Part shown: positions 32,335-40,428 of the stretch, one piece after another | Layout: every line of letters starts with the position of its first letter | Position numbering within the stretch: the stretch's first letter is position 1 | Origin: Vibrio gangliei | Lineage (GTDB): Bacteria; Pseudomonadota; Gammaproteobacteria; Enterobacterales; Vibrionaceae | Direction of reading: 5' to 3' | NCBI RefSeq assembly: GCF_026001925.1 | Contig: NZ_AP021871.1 | Location: 46,137 to 110,136, forward strand | Length of the DNA: 64,000 bases | Translations under genes and position numbers: made by a program | The notes under the pieces: model-generated | Databases searched by the model: none | What the model was told of the DNA's origin: nothing | What the model saw: the letters and a program-made list of their open reading frames with translations, nothing else

Positions 32335-32823
32335 ATGAAAAAACTCCAATCAAAATCTGGCATCAGCAATGAAGCTGGTTTTAGCAATAGCAATCAAGCA
32401 AATCCGAACAATGTGTTGTCACTTGAGCAGCGCTTGTTCGAGAAGCGACTAAAAGACAATGGGCAAGCATTGACTACCCCTGTTCTAGTTAAAGAGTACC
32501 TTGGCACCATGCAAGGAATCTTTACTCATGATCGCTTTGTTATGATTGCATTAGGAGAAAAAAACGAACTAATCGGCTCAAAGGCTGTAAAGGTAACGGG
32601 ATATTCGTTCGAGGGGTTAAACGACTTTATGAAGGACAGTAAAGTTAAATTTGCTTGTCTTGCACATAGTAGTCGGTTACTACAATCAGATACGAAAACT
32701 CACATCCAAGCTATCAACCAAAAGGCAAGAGCTTTCCTTGGCACAGTTGACGTAACTTTCTTAGATCACCTTATTGTTTGTGAGAAAGAGATTATTTCAC
32801 TGGTCGAGAGAGGGCACATGTAA
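32335..32823 (+). CDS. RadC/JAB-domain paralogue 1, active site lost
   Basis: 162 residues. The overall RadC fold signals remain: N-terminal LSLEQRLFEKRLKDNGQALT, VKEYLGTMQ, and the C-terminal FLDHLIVCEKEIISLVERGH. The metal-binding HxHP...S...D motif is replaced by AHSSRLLQSDTK. It is therefore probably not a metalloenzyme. It is the first of three tandem RadC-like genes and ~46% as similar by eye to the third as the second is. A gene with loss of catalytic residues might serve as a binding subunit or a decoy. Confidence 0.68.
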   Translation: MKKLQSKSGISNEAGFSNSNQANPNNVLSLEQRLFEKRLKDNGQALTTPVLVKEYLGTMQGIFTHDRFVMIALGEKNELIGSKAVKVTGYSFEGLNDFMKDSKVKFACLAHSSRLLQSDTKTHIQAINQKARAFLGTVDVTFLDHLIVCEKEIISLVERGHM

Positions 32824-32860
32824 ACAAGTTTGCCGCTAGGTTAATAACTATTACAACCAT

Positions 32861-32915
32861 CCGTAAGGAGATCACACTCCTTGCGGGGTGTGATCTTATA
32901 AATTAAGGACACACC
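32861..32915 (+). ncRNA. Pseudoknot leader P4 with start-codon-proximal alternative pairing
   Basis: CCGTAAGG (32861-32868) pairs with CCTTGCGG (32879-32886), AGATCACAC (32869-32877) with GTGTGATCT (32888-32896). GGTGTG (32887-32892) can instead pair with CACACC (32910-32915), which touches ATG 32916. Confidence 0.7.
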
Positions 32916-33410
32916 ATGAGCACCGATTTAAAATTACACATCAACGACCAATTACTTGAAGTGAACGAAGAACTTGTTTTGTATTTAACAGAGCAGATTT
33001 ACTCTAAAAAATTACGAGACAAATCAATTAAGCTTACTTCACCAACAAAAACTAAGCAGTTTATTCAAAAACAAGGATTTACGGATAAAGGGTATAAGGC
33101 GCTGATTTTAGATAATCAACACCATGTTCTCTGTATTCATGAAATTGAGGTATCTGAAGCAGACGTTCATTCAATGGACATGCGGCCACTTGTTGAAAAA
33201 CTACTAACTGAAAACGGTAACGCAGTCATATTACTGAGCTGCCAACCAAACACAGATTGTGCATCAGTATCTACGGATACTGACCTAAAGCTGGCCAATC
33301 ACATCAGGAATAAACTGAACCTAATTGATTGCAGAGTTTTGGATTGCATCATCGCATCAAGCGATGACATTCATTCTCTAGCAGAAAGAGGTTTATTTTC
33401 TGTTCATTAA
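32916..33410 (+). CDS. RadC/JAB-domain paralogue 2, active site lost
   Basis: 164 residues. The start VNEELVLYLTEQIYSKKLRD and the end DCIIASSDDIHSLAERGLFS align with RadC paralogue 3, but the metal site HNHPSG...S...D has become CQPNTDCASVSTDTD. Two of the residues that bind zinc in JAB proteases are gone. Pseudoknot leader P4 precedes it. Confidence 0.68.
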   Translation: MSTDLKLHINDQLLEVNEELVLYLTEQIYSKKLRDKSIKLTSPTKTKQFIQKQGFTDKGYKALILDNQHHVLCIHEIEVSEADVHSMDMRPLVEKLLTENGNAVILLSCQPNTDCASVSTDTDLKLANHIRNKLNLIDCRVLDCIIASSDDIHSLAERGLFSVH

Positions 33411-33426
33411 TTCATATCAATTTAAA

Positions 33427-33483
33427 CCCCATAGGGACTCACACTCCTTATGGGGGTGTGATCTCAATTAAAGGAATCACACC
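33427..33483 (+). ncRNA. Pseudoknot leader P5 with start-codon-proximal alternative pairing
   Basis: CCCCATA (33427-33433) pairs with TATGGGG (33449-33455), TCACAC (33439-33444) with GTGTGA (33456-33461). GGTGTGAT can instead pair with ATCACACC (33476-33483), which touches ATG 33484. Confidence 0.7.
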
Positions 33484-33948
33484 ATGAAAATTGAAGAAAC
33501 ACTAAGTGTACGTGAAGACGAAGTTCTATATCTTGCCCGTAATATTTTCGAGCAAAAAATCAGGAACGAAAATCTTGACTGTACATCACCAGAGCAAATC
33601 AAAGGCTACCTACAAACAATTCTCAGAACGGCTGAGCGTGAACGTTTCGCAGTAATCCTGTTAGATGAAAATAAACAGTTCATCAAAACAGATATTATTT
33701 TTGAGGGAACAATCGACAGCGCATCAGTTTATCCAAGAGAAGTGTTAAAAGTTGCCCTAAAAGGCAAAGCAAAAAATATAATTCTTCTGCATAACCATCC
33801 GAGCGGTGTTAGTGAGCCATCACAGGCTGACAGGACAATCACCAGACGGTTAATCGATGCACTAAAACTCATCGAGGTTAACGTAGTTGATCACTTCATT
33901 ATTGCAGAGGATGAAATCACTTCATTTCGTGAACGTGGCTTCATTTAA
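33484..33948 (+). CDS. radC: RadC-family JAB1/MPN protein, catalytic motif intact
   Basis: 154 residues. The complete JAMM-type motif is present: HNHPSGVSEPSQAD near residues 103-116, with the following helix and VVDHFIIAEDEITSFRERGF at the end. Plasmid and ICE RadC proteins of this length (about 150-165) are common and of unknown substrate, often near anti-restriction or SSB genes. Pseudoknot leader P5 precedes it. It is the only one of the three tandem copies with catalytic residues, so the other two may have derived from it. Confidence 0.85.
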   Translation: MKIEETLSVREDEVLYLARNIFEQKIRNENLDCTSPEQIKGYLQTILRTAERERFAVILLDENKQFIKTDIIFEGTIDSASVYPREVLKVALKGKAKNIILLHNHPSGVSEPSQADRTITRRLIDALKLIEVNVVDHFIIAEDEITSFRERGFI

Positions 33949-33961
33949 GCAATAACTTCAA

Positions 33962-34025
33962 CCCCACAAGGGATTACTCCCTTGTGGGGTAATCCCTTTT
34001 ATCTAACGAACAAAAGGGATACATC
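33962..34025 (+). ncRNA. Pseudoknot leader P6 with start-codon-proximal alternative pairing
   Basis: CCCCACAAGGG (33962-33972) pairs with CCCTTGTGGGG (33979-33989) and GATTAC (33972-33977) with GTAATC (33989-33994). ATCCCTTTT (33992-34000) can instead pair with AAAAGGGAT (34012-34020), which contains the ribosome-binding site of ATG 34026. Confidence 0.65.
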
Positions 34026-34451
34026 ATGGGATTTTTCTCATTTACTACTTGTGACACACAAGAAAGCATTGCCAATGTTTATAGCAACCACAAAAACGCA
34101 AAGAGAACGATTTATTTACTTCAATATGATGGAAGTGAACCTATCCCCATTGATGGCTATGAGGGCTACGGCACTTATGGAAATATCAATGCTTATGCGT
34201 GGATTGGCAAACATAACATTGAACAAGCTATCGAGTTACTAGGTCTACCGGAAAAGGTCAGGGAACTGGATTTGTTTGAAGATACAAAAGAGCTTCATGG
34301 TATTGGGCTTAAATTGTTCAACAACCACTTAGACCAACTAAGATACCCACTGAAGTTCTCATACAATAAAGATGCTAACTGGCACGATTATGAGCCATCA
34401 AGAAACGATCCCGCTCAAGGATTCTTTCTTGGAAACAGCATTGAACTATAA
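34026..34451 (+). CDS. Hypothetical protein
   Basis: 141 residues, start after AAAAGGGATACATC. Contains GSEPIPIDGYEGYGTYGNINAY in two parts and ends QGFFLGNSIEL; this GYG/YG-rich segment occurs in a family of small phage and plasmid proteins, from memory, with no known role. Preceded by leader P6. A terminator follows, so it closes the leader-controlled gene string. Confidence 0.5.
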   Translation: MGFFSFTTCDTQESIANVYSNHKNAKRTIYLLQYDGSEPIPIDGYEGYGTYGNINAYAWIGKHNIEQAIELLGLPEKVRELDLFEDTKELHGIGLKLFNNHLDQLRYPLKFSYNKDANWHDYEPSRNDPAQGFFLGNSIEL

Positions 34452-34461
34452 CAACAAAAAC

Positions 34462-34490
34462 ACACACGGATTTTTCCGTGTGTATTTTTT
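34462..34490 (+). terminator. Rho-independent terminator
   Basis: ACACACGGA-TTTT-TCCGTGTGT then ATTTTTTG. Confidence 0.85.
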
Positions 34491-34586
34491 GTTCAACATT
34501 GTAGTTTCTTACAGAAAAAACACCGAATAGAACAAAAAAGGAATAGATATTTAGTAATTCTAAAGTTTTATTCTGCTAATATAAAA

Positions 34587-34617
34587 ATGCCATTGATACT
34601 GTCAATGGCATTTTTTT
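34587..34617. terminator. Rho-independent terminator (either strand)
   Basis: ATGCCATTGA-TACTG-TCAATGGCAT with flanking A and T runs; probably serves the leftward gene ending at 34655. Confidence 0.75.
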
Positions 34618-34654
34618 GGATAAAATTCAGACGCAGGGGCATACTCCGACAAAA

Positions 34655-34921
34655 TCATCGGAATAAAGAGACAAGCCATCTCCAAAATCTTAATAATAGT
34701 GACTGACGACTCTGATGGGACACAACCTTTTCGTTCAGCACATTATGAGCGGCAATCCCCTCTAAACGTCTAATTTTGGCTGCATTACTTACATCACTGA
34801 TACTGTGAAAGTCGTAATAATAATTCATTGGACAAAAATTGGTTTTTCCAATATCAGAAGCATTTATATATTTAGCCATAAATCCCCAAAGCGGTATCCA
34901 TAGAAGCAATACAATAAACAT
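34655..34921 (-). CDS. Small membrane-anchored protein (uncertain)
   Basis: 88 residues from ATG 34921, preceded by an N-terminal hydrophobic helix (MFIVLLLWIPLWGFMAKYIN) and a basic C-terminus. The start codon overlaps the recurrent operator, and the only TATAAT-like element lies 10 bp upstream, which would imply a near-leaderless mRNA. A longer frame from 34987 overlaps the divergent gene and is less likely. Confidence 0.42.
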   Translation of the reverse strand: MFIVLLLWIPLWGFMAKYINASDIGKTNFCPMNYYYDFHSISDVSNAAKIRRLEGIAAHNVLNEKVVSHQSRQSLLLRFWRWLVSLFR

Positions 34922-34935
34922 AACACAAGTATTAT
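34920..34935. promoter_or_regulatory. Recurrent palindromic operator
   Basis: ATAACACAAGTATTAT between divergent starts (34921 leftward, 34958 rightward). Confidence 0.65.
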
Positions 34936-34957
34936 AATTCACAAAGGTTAACGGGTT

Positions 34958-35788
34958 ATGAGCAATAGCCAAGATTGGTTTGAGCATTTTGCATTAGAGC
35001 AACACTTTTATAGTGAGCTTCAATCACTACGCCTCATTAAGACAATCGAAGAATGCACACCAGAATTTACAACGGTTGATAGCGAGGGCGGTAAAACCAC
35101 CAGCGTTCCTCCTACATACATCCGTCAGATATACAAGGTTACACAAGAGCAACTAGAAGCATTAATGCAACTTTGGGAGCCAATAAAGGAAAACTGGATC
35201 ACATTGATGATAGCAGAAGGTAAAAACCCGAAGCGCCTACCGTTACGATTTCCACAATTCATTCAAAATGTAGAAAACATTAATATTTCAAAGCACCCTG
35301 CATACTCTAGCCTTTTGTTAAACGGTATTGGTGTTACTCCTGTATGTCGTTACTTTCATGTAGAAATGGCTTACGCGGAAGAAGATAAGCTGGCCTTAAA
35401 GTCTATTGGAATTGAATCAACCATCAAAAAAATCAAACCAAAGGGAAAAGCCACTCAAATCCACCAGCAACCTAGCATTTTTTTGATGGCCAACCAGCTA
35501 GACCTTATTCAATATTTTTCCAAAATGACTGGCACCGAACTAGAAATAAGAGCAAGACGTGAAAGCGGCTCAGCGCATCGAGCCAAAGTAACCATCCAAG
35601 GTGAGCAGGGGATTGGAAAACGATACAACTTAGGTCTACTTATCTGTTCTGGTCAGTTCTCTGTCACATCTTACAAAAAACCATTCCGAACCAGAGCGCA
35701 TAAAACCGAATTAATCAAACAACCCCTTGAGTTTGAGTGTAAGCTGCATGGTCAATACGTTAATTTTTTCGATAACGACAATCCATAA
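34958..35788 (+). CDS. Hypothetical protein
   Basis: 276 residues; AAAGG lies 11 bp upstream of the ATG. Contains a central RKRAR-rich stretch (ELEIRARRESGSAHRAKVTI) and a C-terminal FECKLHGQYVNFFDNDNP. No family is recognised. Placed just downstream of the recurrent operator. Confidence 0.5.
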   Translation: MSNSQDWFEHFALEQHFYSELQSLRLIKTIEECTPEFTTVDSEGGKTTSVPPTYIRQIYKVTQEQLEALMQLWEPIKENWITLMIAEGKNPKRLPLRFPQFIQNVENINISKHPAYSSLLLNGIGVTPVCRYFHVEMAYAEEDKLALKSIGIESTIKKIKPKGKATQIHQQPSIFLMANQLDLIQYFSKMTGTELEIRARRESGSAHRAKVTIQGEQGIGKRYNLGLLICSGQFSVTSYKKPFRTRAHKTELIKQPLEFECKLHGQYVNFFDNDNP

Positions 35789-35866
35789 TCCACACACTTA
35801 TACACCAATATTGTGAATAAGTGTTGGTCGCAACATTGGCAGCATCATTAATAGGGAAGTTAATCT

Positions 35867-36188
35867 ATGGAACACTATGATCACCTTGTAATAAAAGGTT
35901 TAATCAATAGAGGCGGTAGCAGCAGCGAAACCTATACATACAAGCTACTAACCGGATCTGTAACAGAGCAAGGTTCCTCTGTTTCTCAAATGTGGAATTA
36001 CTTAGATAACCCACTCAAAGAGCGTCTAATTGAAATATTTGATGAAATCTGCATGGTTAATCTAAAAGGAAAATCTGATAGTCAGATCGTACAACAGCTA
36101 ATTGATTACATGGCCAATATGTCAGGAAGAAATGAATTTCATTCTTCCTATGATCGTAGAACGATAGACCGAATGAGTGATGATGAGT
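35867..36188 (+). pseudogene. Hypothetical gene, 5' part, split by the Tn7-like element
   Basis: ATG 35867 starts MEHYDHLVIKGLINRGGSSS. The current frame stops at TGA 36191-36193, inside the element end. Removing the element and one 5-bp target duplication restores a 133-codon frame: ...RMSDDE joins YERGIAKHVAAKKEILLN and runs to TAA at 37751-37753. This is direct evidence of insertion into an intact gene. Confidence 0.8.
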
Positions 36189-36312
36189 TGTGAGAGAGTA
36201 ATAAAGTCTCATACCAAGTAATAAAGATTCATACTTAGTATTAAAGTATCATACTAAAATGGCAGCGATCGCAATCGATACGCTGCCATTCCTAAATCGA
36301 AAATGCCCCAAA
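36189..36312. repeat. Tn7-like left end, copy 2
   Basis: 124 bp identical to 1138-1261, with three tandem terminal repeats. Confidence 0.82.
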
Positions 36313-36343
36313 ATGAGTTATAGCCAAGCAACGAAGGTGGTCA

Positions 36344-36381
36344 ATATGCCGTACAACCCCATTTTGTTCTCTACGGCATAT
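36344..36381 (-). terminator. Hairpin downstream of blaCARB
   Basis: ATATGCCGT...ACGGCATAT with a ~20-nt loop, 31 bp past the bla stop codon. A possible weak terminator. Confidence 0.4.
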
Positions 36382-36412
36382 CTATTGTCAACAGTATGAC
36401 AATCTCATCTAG

Positions 36413-37261
36413 TTATTTTACAGCATACTCTTCGAAAATAGCCTTACCAATTTCATTAATAACTTGATTACGTTCTGGCATAGAAAGGTTGGTTTGTGTC
36501 AGGTAGATGCTAATGATTAATGGCTCGCGCTCGTCAGTCCAAATTGCTGCTGTAATACCGCGCGAACCGTTAGCTCCTGCACCAGAACGATCTGCAATAG
36601 ACCACCCTTTTGGTAAAACAGAACGGAGTAAAGAATCGGAAACAGTGTTCCCTTGCATCCATTCCTTAAGTTGTTTTTTTGAATTTTGAGCTAATACATC
36701 TTCGAATAAAATATGATATAGGGTCTTATTCATCGCATTTGGCGTCGTTGTATCACGTAGGTCATCAGCTTTGGCTTGGTTTAGTTCAGGTTCAAAACGA
36801 TCTAATTGAGTTACTTTATCTCCGATCAAACGTAGAAAAGCAGTGACACCCTGTGGGCCTCCGATGTGCTTTAAGACTATGTTTGCAGCAGTATTATCAC
36901 TAGTCTTCATCGTAGCTTCACAAGCATTTTCAATGGTAATTGAACTGCCAACCATGTTTTTTGTTATTGGTGACCAAGCGATTAGTTCATCGGATTTTAC
37001 TGGCGCCATTGTACTTATATCTAAAATGTCTCTATCAGAGTCCTGTAGCATTTTTGCACATGCTAATGTCTTGAATGTACTCATCATAGGGAACCTTTCA
37101 TTCCCTTTATAGTGCCATTGTTGATCCGTTGAATCTAAAACTGATACGCCTATGCGTCCCAAGGTGCGTTGTTCTATAGAATAGAGCGAGTCGTTCAATG
37201 TTGAAGCGGTCGATAAAAAAGAAATGAACAAACAGCTCGAAAGTAAGATTGATTTTTTCAT
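36413..37261 (-). CDS. blaCARB: CARB-family class A carbenicillinase
   Basis: 282 residues with a signal peptide (about 1-20). Class A motifs are complete: S-T-F-K at 61-64 (Ser70 in Ambler numbering), SDN at 121-123, ExxLN (EPELN) near 157-161 and, in place of the usual KTG, RSG at 225-227, the mark of the RSG/CARB carbenicillinase group. It hydrolyses penicillins including carbenicillin. The sequence type is like the chromosomal CARB enzymes of Vibrio parahaemolyticus, judging from memory. It occupies the Tn7-like element and reads leftwards. Confidence 0.93.
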   Translation of the reverse strand: MKKSILLSSCLFISFLSTASTLNDSLYSIEQRTLGRIGVSVLDSTDQQWHYKGNERFPMMSTFKTLACAKMLQDSDRDILDISTMAPVKSDELIAWSPITKNMVGSSITIENACEATMKTSDNTAANIVLKHIGGPQGVTAFLRLIGDKVTQLDRFEPELNQAKADDLRDTTTPNAMNKTLYHILFEDVLAQNSKKQLKEWMQGNTVSDSLLRSVLPKGWSIADRSGAGANGSRGITAAIWTDEREPLIISIYLTQTNLSMPERNQVINEIGKAIFEEYAVK

Positions 37262-37520
37262 GATAACTCGACTATTTATGTAATAAGACTGAATTTACGG
37301 AGCGTAATAATACAGCCCGAAAGATATAAATCAACAGCGGGTCATATTAAGTTTGTATGAAAAGATGAGTGTGTTTATGGAGCGTTATTTTCTGCTCGAC
37401 TTAGGATGAAGGAAGCGCTATCTGAATCTCATACGCATAAGTCAACTATAAGTTGTGAATAACTCATTTCTGTCCAAAAACGAGTTTGAAAGCGTTGGTT
37501 GGGGCTGTGATGAAGAAACC

Positions 37521-37668
37521 AGTATGATACTTTAATACTCAGTGATAGCCCGATTCAGACTTGGTTGTAGAAATTAGTATGAATCTTTTTTTGGGGTTAC
37601 GTATCATTTAGAACGGTACGAACAGGGTTATTTGACTGTTTAGTATGAAACTTTATTTCTCTCCCACA
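37521..37668. repeat. Tn7-like right end with three spaced binding repeats
   Basis: Inverted copies of the ~20-bp unit at 37521-37540, 37573-37592 and 37641-37661. This part is missing in the integron-bearing copy. Confidence 0.75.
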
Positions 37669-37673
37669 TGAGT

Positions 37674-37753
37674 ACGAAAGAGGCATTGCAAAGCATGTTG
37701 CAGCTAAAAAAGAAATCCTCTTAAACAAAGAAAAGCAAAATATGGTCTTTTAA
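37674..37753 (+). pseudogene. 3' part of the gene split by the Tn7-like element
   Basis: Continues the frame from 36188 after the duplicated TGAGT: YERGIAKHVAAKKEILLN then KEKQNMVF and TAA at 37751-37753. Confidence 0.75.
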
Positions 37754-37788
37754 TCGTAAATTGTTTCGTTTGCTGGTGGGCGCTTGGA

Positions 37789-38244
37789 TTAGGTGCAATA
37801 TTGTTCGAAATCTGCTTTATGAGAAACGTGGGTTATTACTGGTATTCTCTTTGCGCCCAAATACTCACAGATACGAGCTCGGTGTCTGCCATCTATAAAA
37901 CCGACAGATCTTGTTACTGTTCTTTGTTTGAAGAACCCAAATCGCTTTGTTGTCGTTTCATGTGTAGTGAACGATACAAATGGCGTCCCCAAGCAATCTA
38001 ACTCGGGGTCAGGTTTCATTAGATTAATGTAAAGCTCTTTCTTTTCCTTTGACCATTGGTTTACATGCGGCAAAAAACTGGAAAATGGATCAATTTCGGA
38101 TAGCTCCACCAGCTTTGCCACATCAACCCAAACGATTGTGTAATTTGAAAATGACGGAGATGAGCAATCGAATCTTTCCTTCAATTCAATAAACTCATAA
38201 GGTGCTGATTCAGCTAGAGTAACCTTAAACTTTTTCTTTACCAT
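37789..38244 (-). CDS. ParB/Srx-like domain protein
   Basis: 151 residues. VGFIDGRHRARICEYLGAKR then IPVITH near 112-137 is the ParB/Srx nucleotide-binding motif (DGRHRA). The start follows AAAGG. It lies 12 bp downstream of umuC on the same strand and probably formed an operon with it. Without a HTH domain it is unlikely to be a true ParB; CTPase or phosphotransfer activity is conceivable. Confidence 0.65.
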   Translation of the reverse strand: MVKKKFKVTLAESAPYEFIELKERFDCSSPSFSNYTIVWVDVAKLVELSEIDPFSSFLPHVNQWSKEKKELYINLMKPDPELDCLGTPFVSFTTHETTTKRFGFFKQRTVTRSVGFIDGRHRARICEYLGAKRIPVITHVSHKADFEQYCT

Positions 38245-38256
38245 TCCTTTGATGCC

Positions 38257-39308
38257 TCACATCGCTTTAATACCAGAGTTAACAACCGGTATGTCATTCC
38301 AGTTTGTTGTATATTCTTTGGATAGAAATTCGCGCCTCATATCCCACTTTTGCTCGCATCCCTGAGCACCAACAAAAAGCGTATCACGCCCATAACGGCT
38401 GTTAATCACATCCATTGCCTGCATTAATTTAGGGTTATCTGGTTCAGGGTTAAACATATCCATTTGACTGTTTTTTGCATTGGTCAAATCCAACAAACCA
38501 ACACCAACTTTTGAAAAAGCCACACCCTCACGAAACAACTTTTTTCCTACGTGGTTTACGGCTCTTGTGATGGCTATTGTATCGTTCGTTGCATATTCAA
38601 ACTCATGAACACCTTTTAAGTAAACTGGTTCATCTTGAAATGCAGAGGTTGAAATAAAACACACTACGGCCTTTGCTTTTAAGTTTTTTTTCCTAGCCTT
38701 TGTTGCTGCTACTCCTGCATGTTTAGACAGCGCTTGGAGTATTAACTCTAAATCATAAAGCTTGGTGCCAAGGGAGCGAGTGGAAAAAATTTGCCTCTGA
38801 TCTGGCTCAATATCATCCCAATGAAAACATACCTGACCATTCAGCTCTCGAACTGTTCTTTCAAGATTTACTGAAAACTGATTTCTTGCAACTGATAAGT
38901 TCATTTGAGAAAGGTCATAGGCCGTTTTTATACCCATTAGATTTAATTTAGGTGCCAATCTTCGCCCAACCCCCCAAACATCAGTTAAAGGCGTTGATTT
39001 AAGGGCTCTTAGCCTTACATCTTCACTTTCTATAACAAGGACACCATCAAGCGAACGCTCTTTCTTAGCGACTCTGTTTGCTATCTTCGATAGAGTGATC
39101 GAACTTCCACCACCTACGCAAACAGGTATTTTGCATAAGCGATAAACATCTTTTCGTATTTTTGCTGCATGGGCGGTAAGGTCTGGAATGACCTTTTGTA
39201 TATTCCTGAAATATAGTATCGATTCATCAATCGAATATTCATGTTGCTGGGGGGCATAACGACCGATAACACCCATAACACGGGAACTAATATCCGCATA
39301 GAGCGCAT
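38257..39308 (-). pseudogene. umuC: umuC, C-terminal part (split by integrative element)
   Basis: The frame in umuC homology begins at YALYADISSRVMGVIGRYAP (39308 side) and runs through DESILYF (the SIDE-like polymerase active site), GSSITLSKIANRVAKK, WGVGRRLAPKL (HhH region) and the C-terminal little-finger domain. As an ORF it extends to 39438 through element sequence, giving a 393-residue product with a foreign N-terminus. The first ~75 residues of the polymerase lie at 60703-60930. Y-family polymerase V should be inactive unless the element excises. Confidence 0.82.
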
Positions 39309-39721
39309 ACAGTTGGCTAAGAATTCCCGCTAAAAATAGACGAGTAAGTGAGCAACCATTCTGCCGCATGGGTTGCTGGCGTCTAACACCAGAAAAATCA
39401 CCCAGCCCAACCCGCTGTCTATTTTTTAAGGTGGGCATTCATCTACATGTCTAATTTTTTACCAATTTGATCGCTAAGATGTACTAATTTGATTACCGAG
39501 GGAGACTGACGGACTAATTACTTAGGGGCTTAATCGTACAATCTCCACTCGACACCACACAACTCACTTCTGGACATTTCTGAGTTGCATTTTAGCTAAT
39601 TTAGAAAAACATGAATTAGATAAAGTATGGAAATTTCAAATCAATATGAGGCGGACATGAAGAAATTGAAAAAAGTAGCTTAACTGGGTTGGTCAATTTT
39701 GGTTGACCACGTCATGTTCCG

Positions 39722-40289
39722 GTGAGTACGCAAGTCATTGGCGCTAACGAATATGAAGGTCACTTTGCTTTTGACTTACTCTATAACAACTCTTCAGATA
39801 TACAGCCTAATACCTTATCGACCGATACGCATGGTACCAATAATGTTAACTTCGCTATATTAGATTTCTTTGGTTACACATTCGCCCCTCGATACGCGAA
39901 AATGAAAAAGGTGTTTTTTGAGCTATTTGAAGTGACTGAAGAGAACGGAGGCCGTATTCAATTAAAGAAAGATATTAATCATAAGCTAATTGCTGAAGAA
40001 TGGGACAATATTCAGCATATTGTTTGTTCATTGAGTCGTAAAACCACCACTCAAAGCACAATCATTAGAAAGTTGAGTAACGGCAAGAGCCGAAGATTGT
40101 CAGCATTGCATGAGTACGACCGTTTAATTAAATCTATTTATGTTTTGGAGTATGTTGATAATTCAACGTTGCGTCATTACGTCCAGCAAGCCTTGAACAG
40201 AGGTGAAGCATACCATCAGTTAAAACGTGCTATTACTTCAGTTAATGGCAATAAATTTCGTGGGGGGAATGATTACCAAGTATCACAAT
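39722..40289 (+). pseudogene. Tn3-family transposase fragment
   Basis: A 189-residue piece aligns with residues ~724-915 of the complete TnpA at 40429-43407 (IIGSNEHESHYIYDLL versus VIGANEYEGHFAFDLL; PDVLSTDTHG versus PNTLSTDTHG). It breaks exactly where the left inverted repeat of the Tn3-family element begins, so the element inserted into, or recombined at, a related transposase gene. The end of the frame (GSRDFPL) is read from the inverted repeat. Confidence 0.8.
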
Positions 40290-40364
40290 GGGGTTCTAGG
40301 GATTTTCCCCTCTAAAAAGACTTAATCCTCTGTAGACCACACCAATAAATGGCTGCGGAGGTGG
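40290..40364 (+). repeat. Left terminal inverted repeat of Tn3-family element
   Basis: 75 bp, unusually long for the Tn3 family (38 bp is common). Matches 43427-43501 inverted with one mismatch (CTTAATCC versus CATAATCC). Confidence 0.9.
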
Positions 40365-40428
40365 GTTACTACTTATAAGTGTGGCAAATTAGGTAAATAT
40401 CGTACATTTAATACGGAACAGCCCTGAT

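Larger units (their letters stand above)
36189..37668. mobile_element. Complete 1480-bp Tn7-like non-autonomous element carrying blaCARB
   Basis: Ends TGTGAGAGAG (left) and, inverted, TGTGGGAGAG (right). Flanked by a 5-bp duplication TGAGT (36184-36188 and 37669-37673). Left end: three tandem ~20-bp repeats with AAAG-N-TCATACT. Right end: three inverted copies spaced at about 37521, 37576 and 37641. These features match Tn7-family ends and duplications. The only gene inside is blaCARB, so tns functions must act in trans. Confidence 0.82.

Noticed and set aside
37789..38244. A plasmid ParB partition protein
   Set aside because: It has the DGRHRA motif but no HTH or ParA partner, so only ParB/Srx-like was called.
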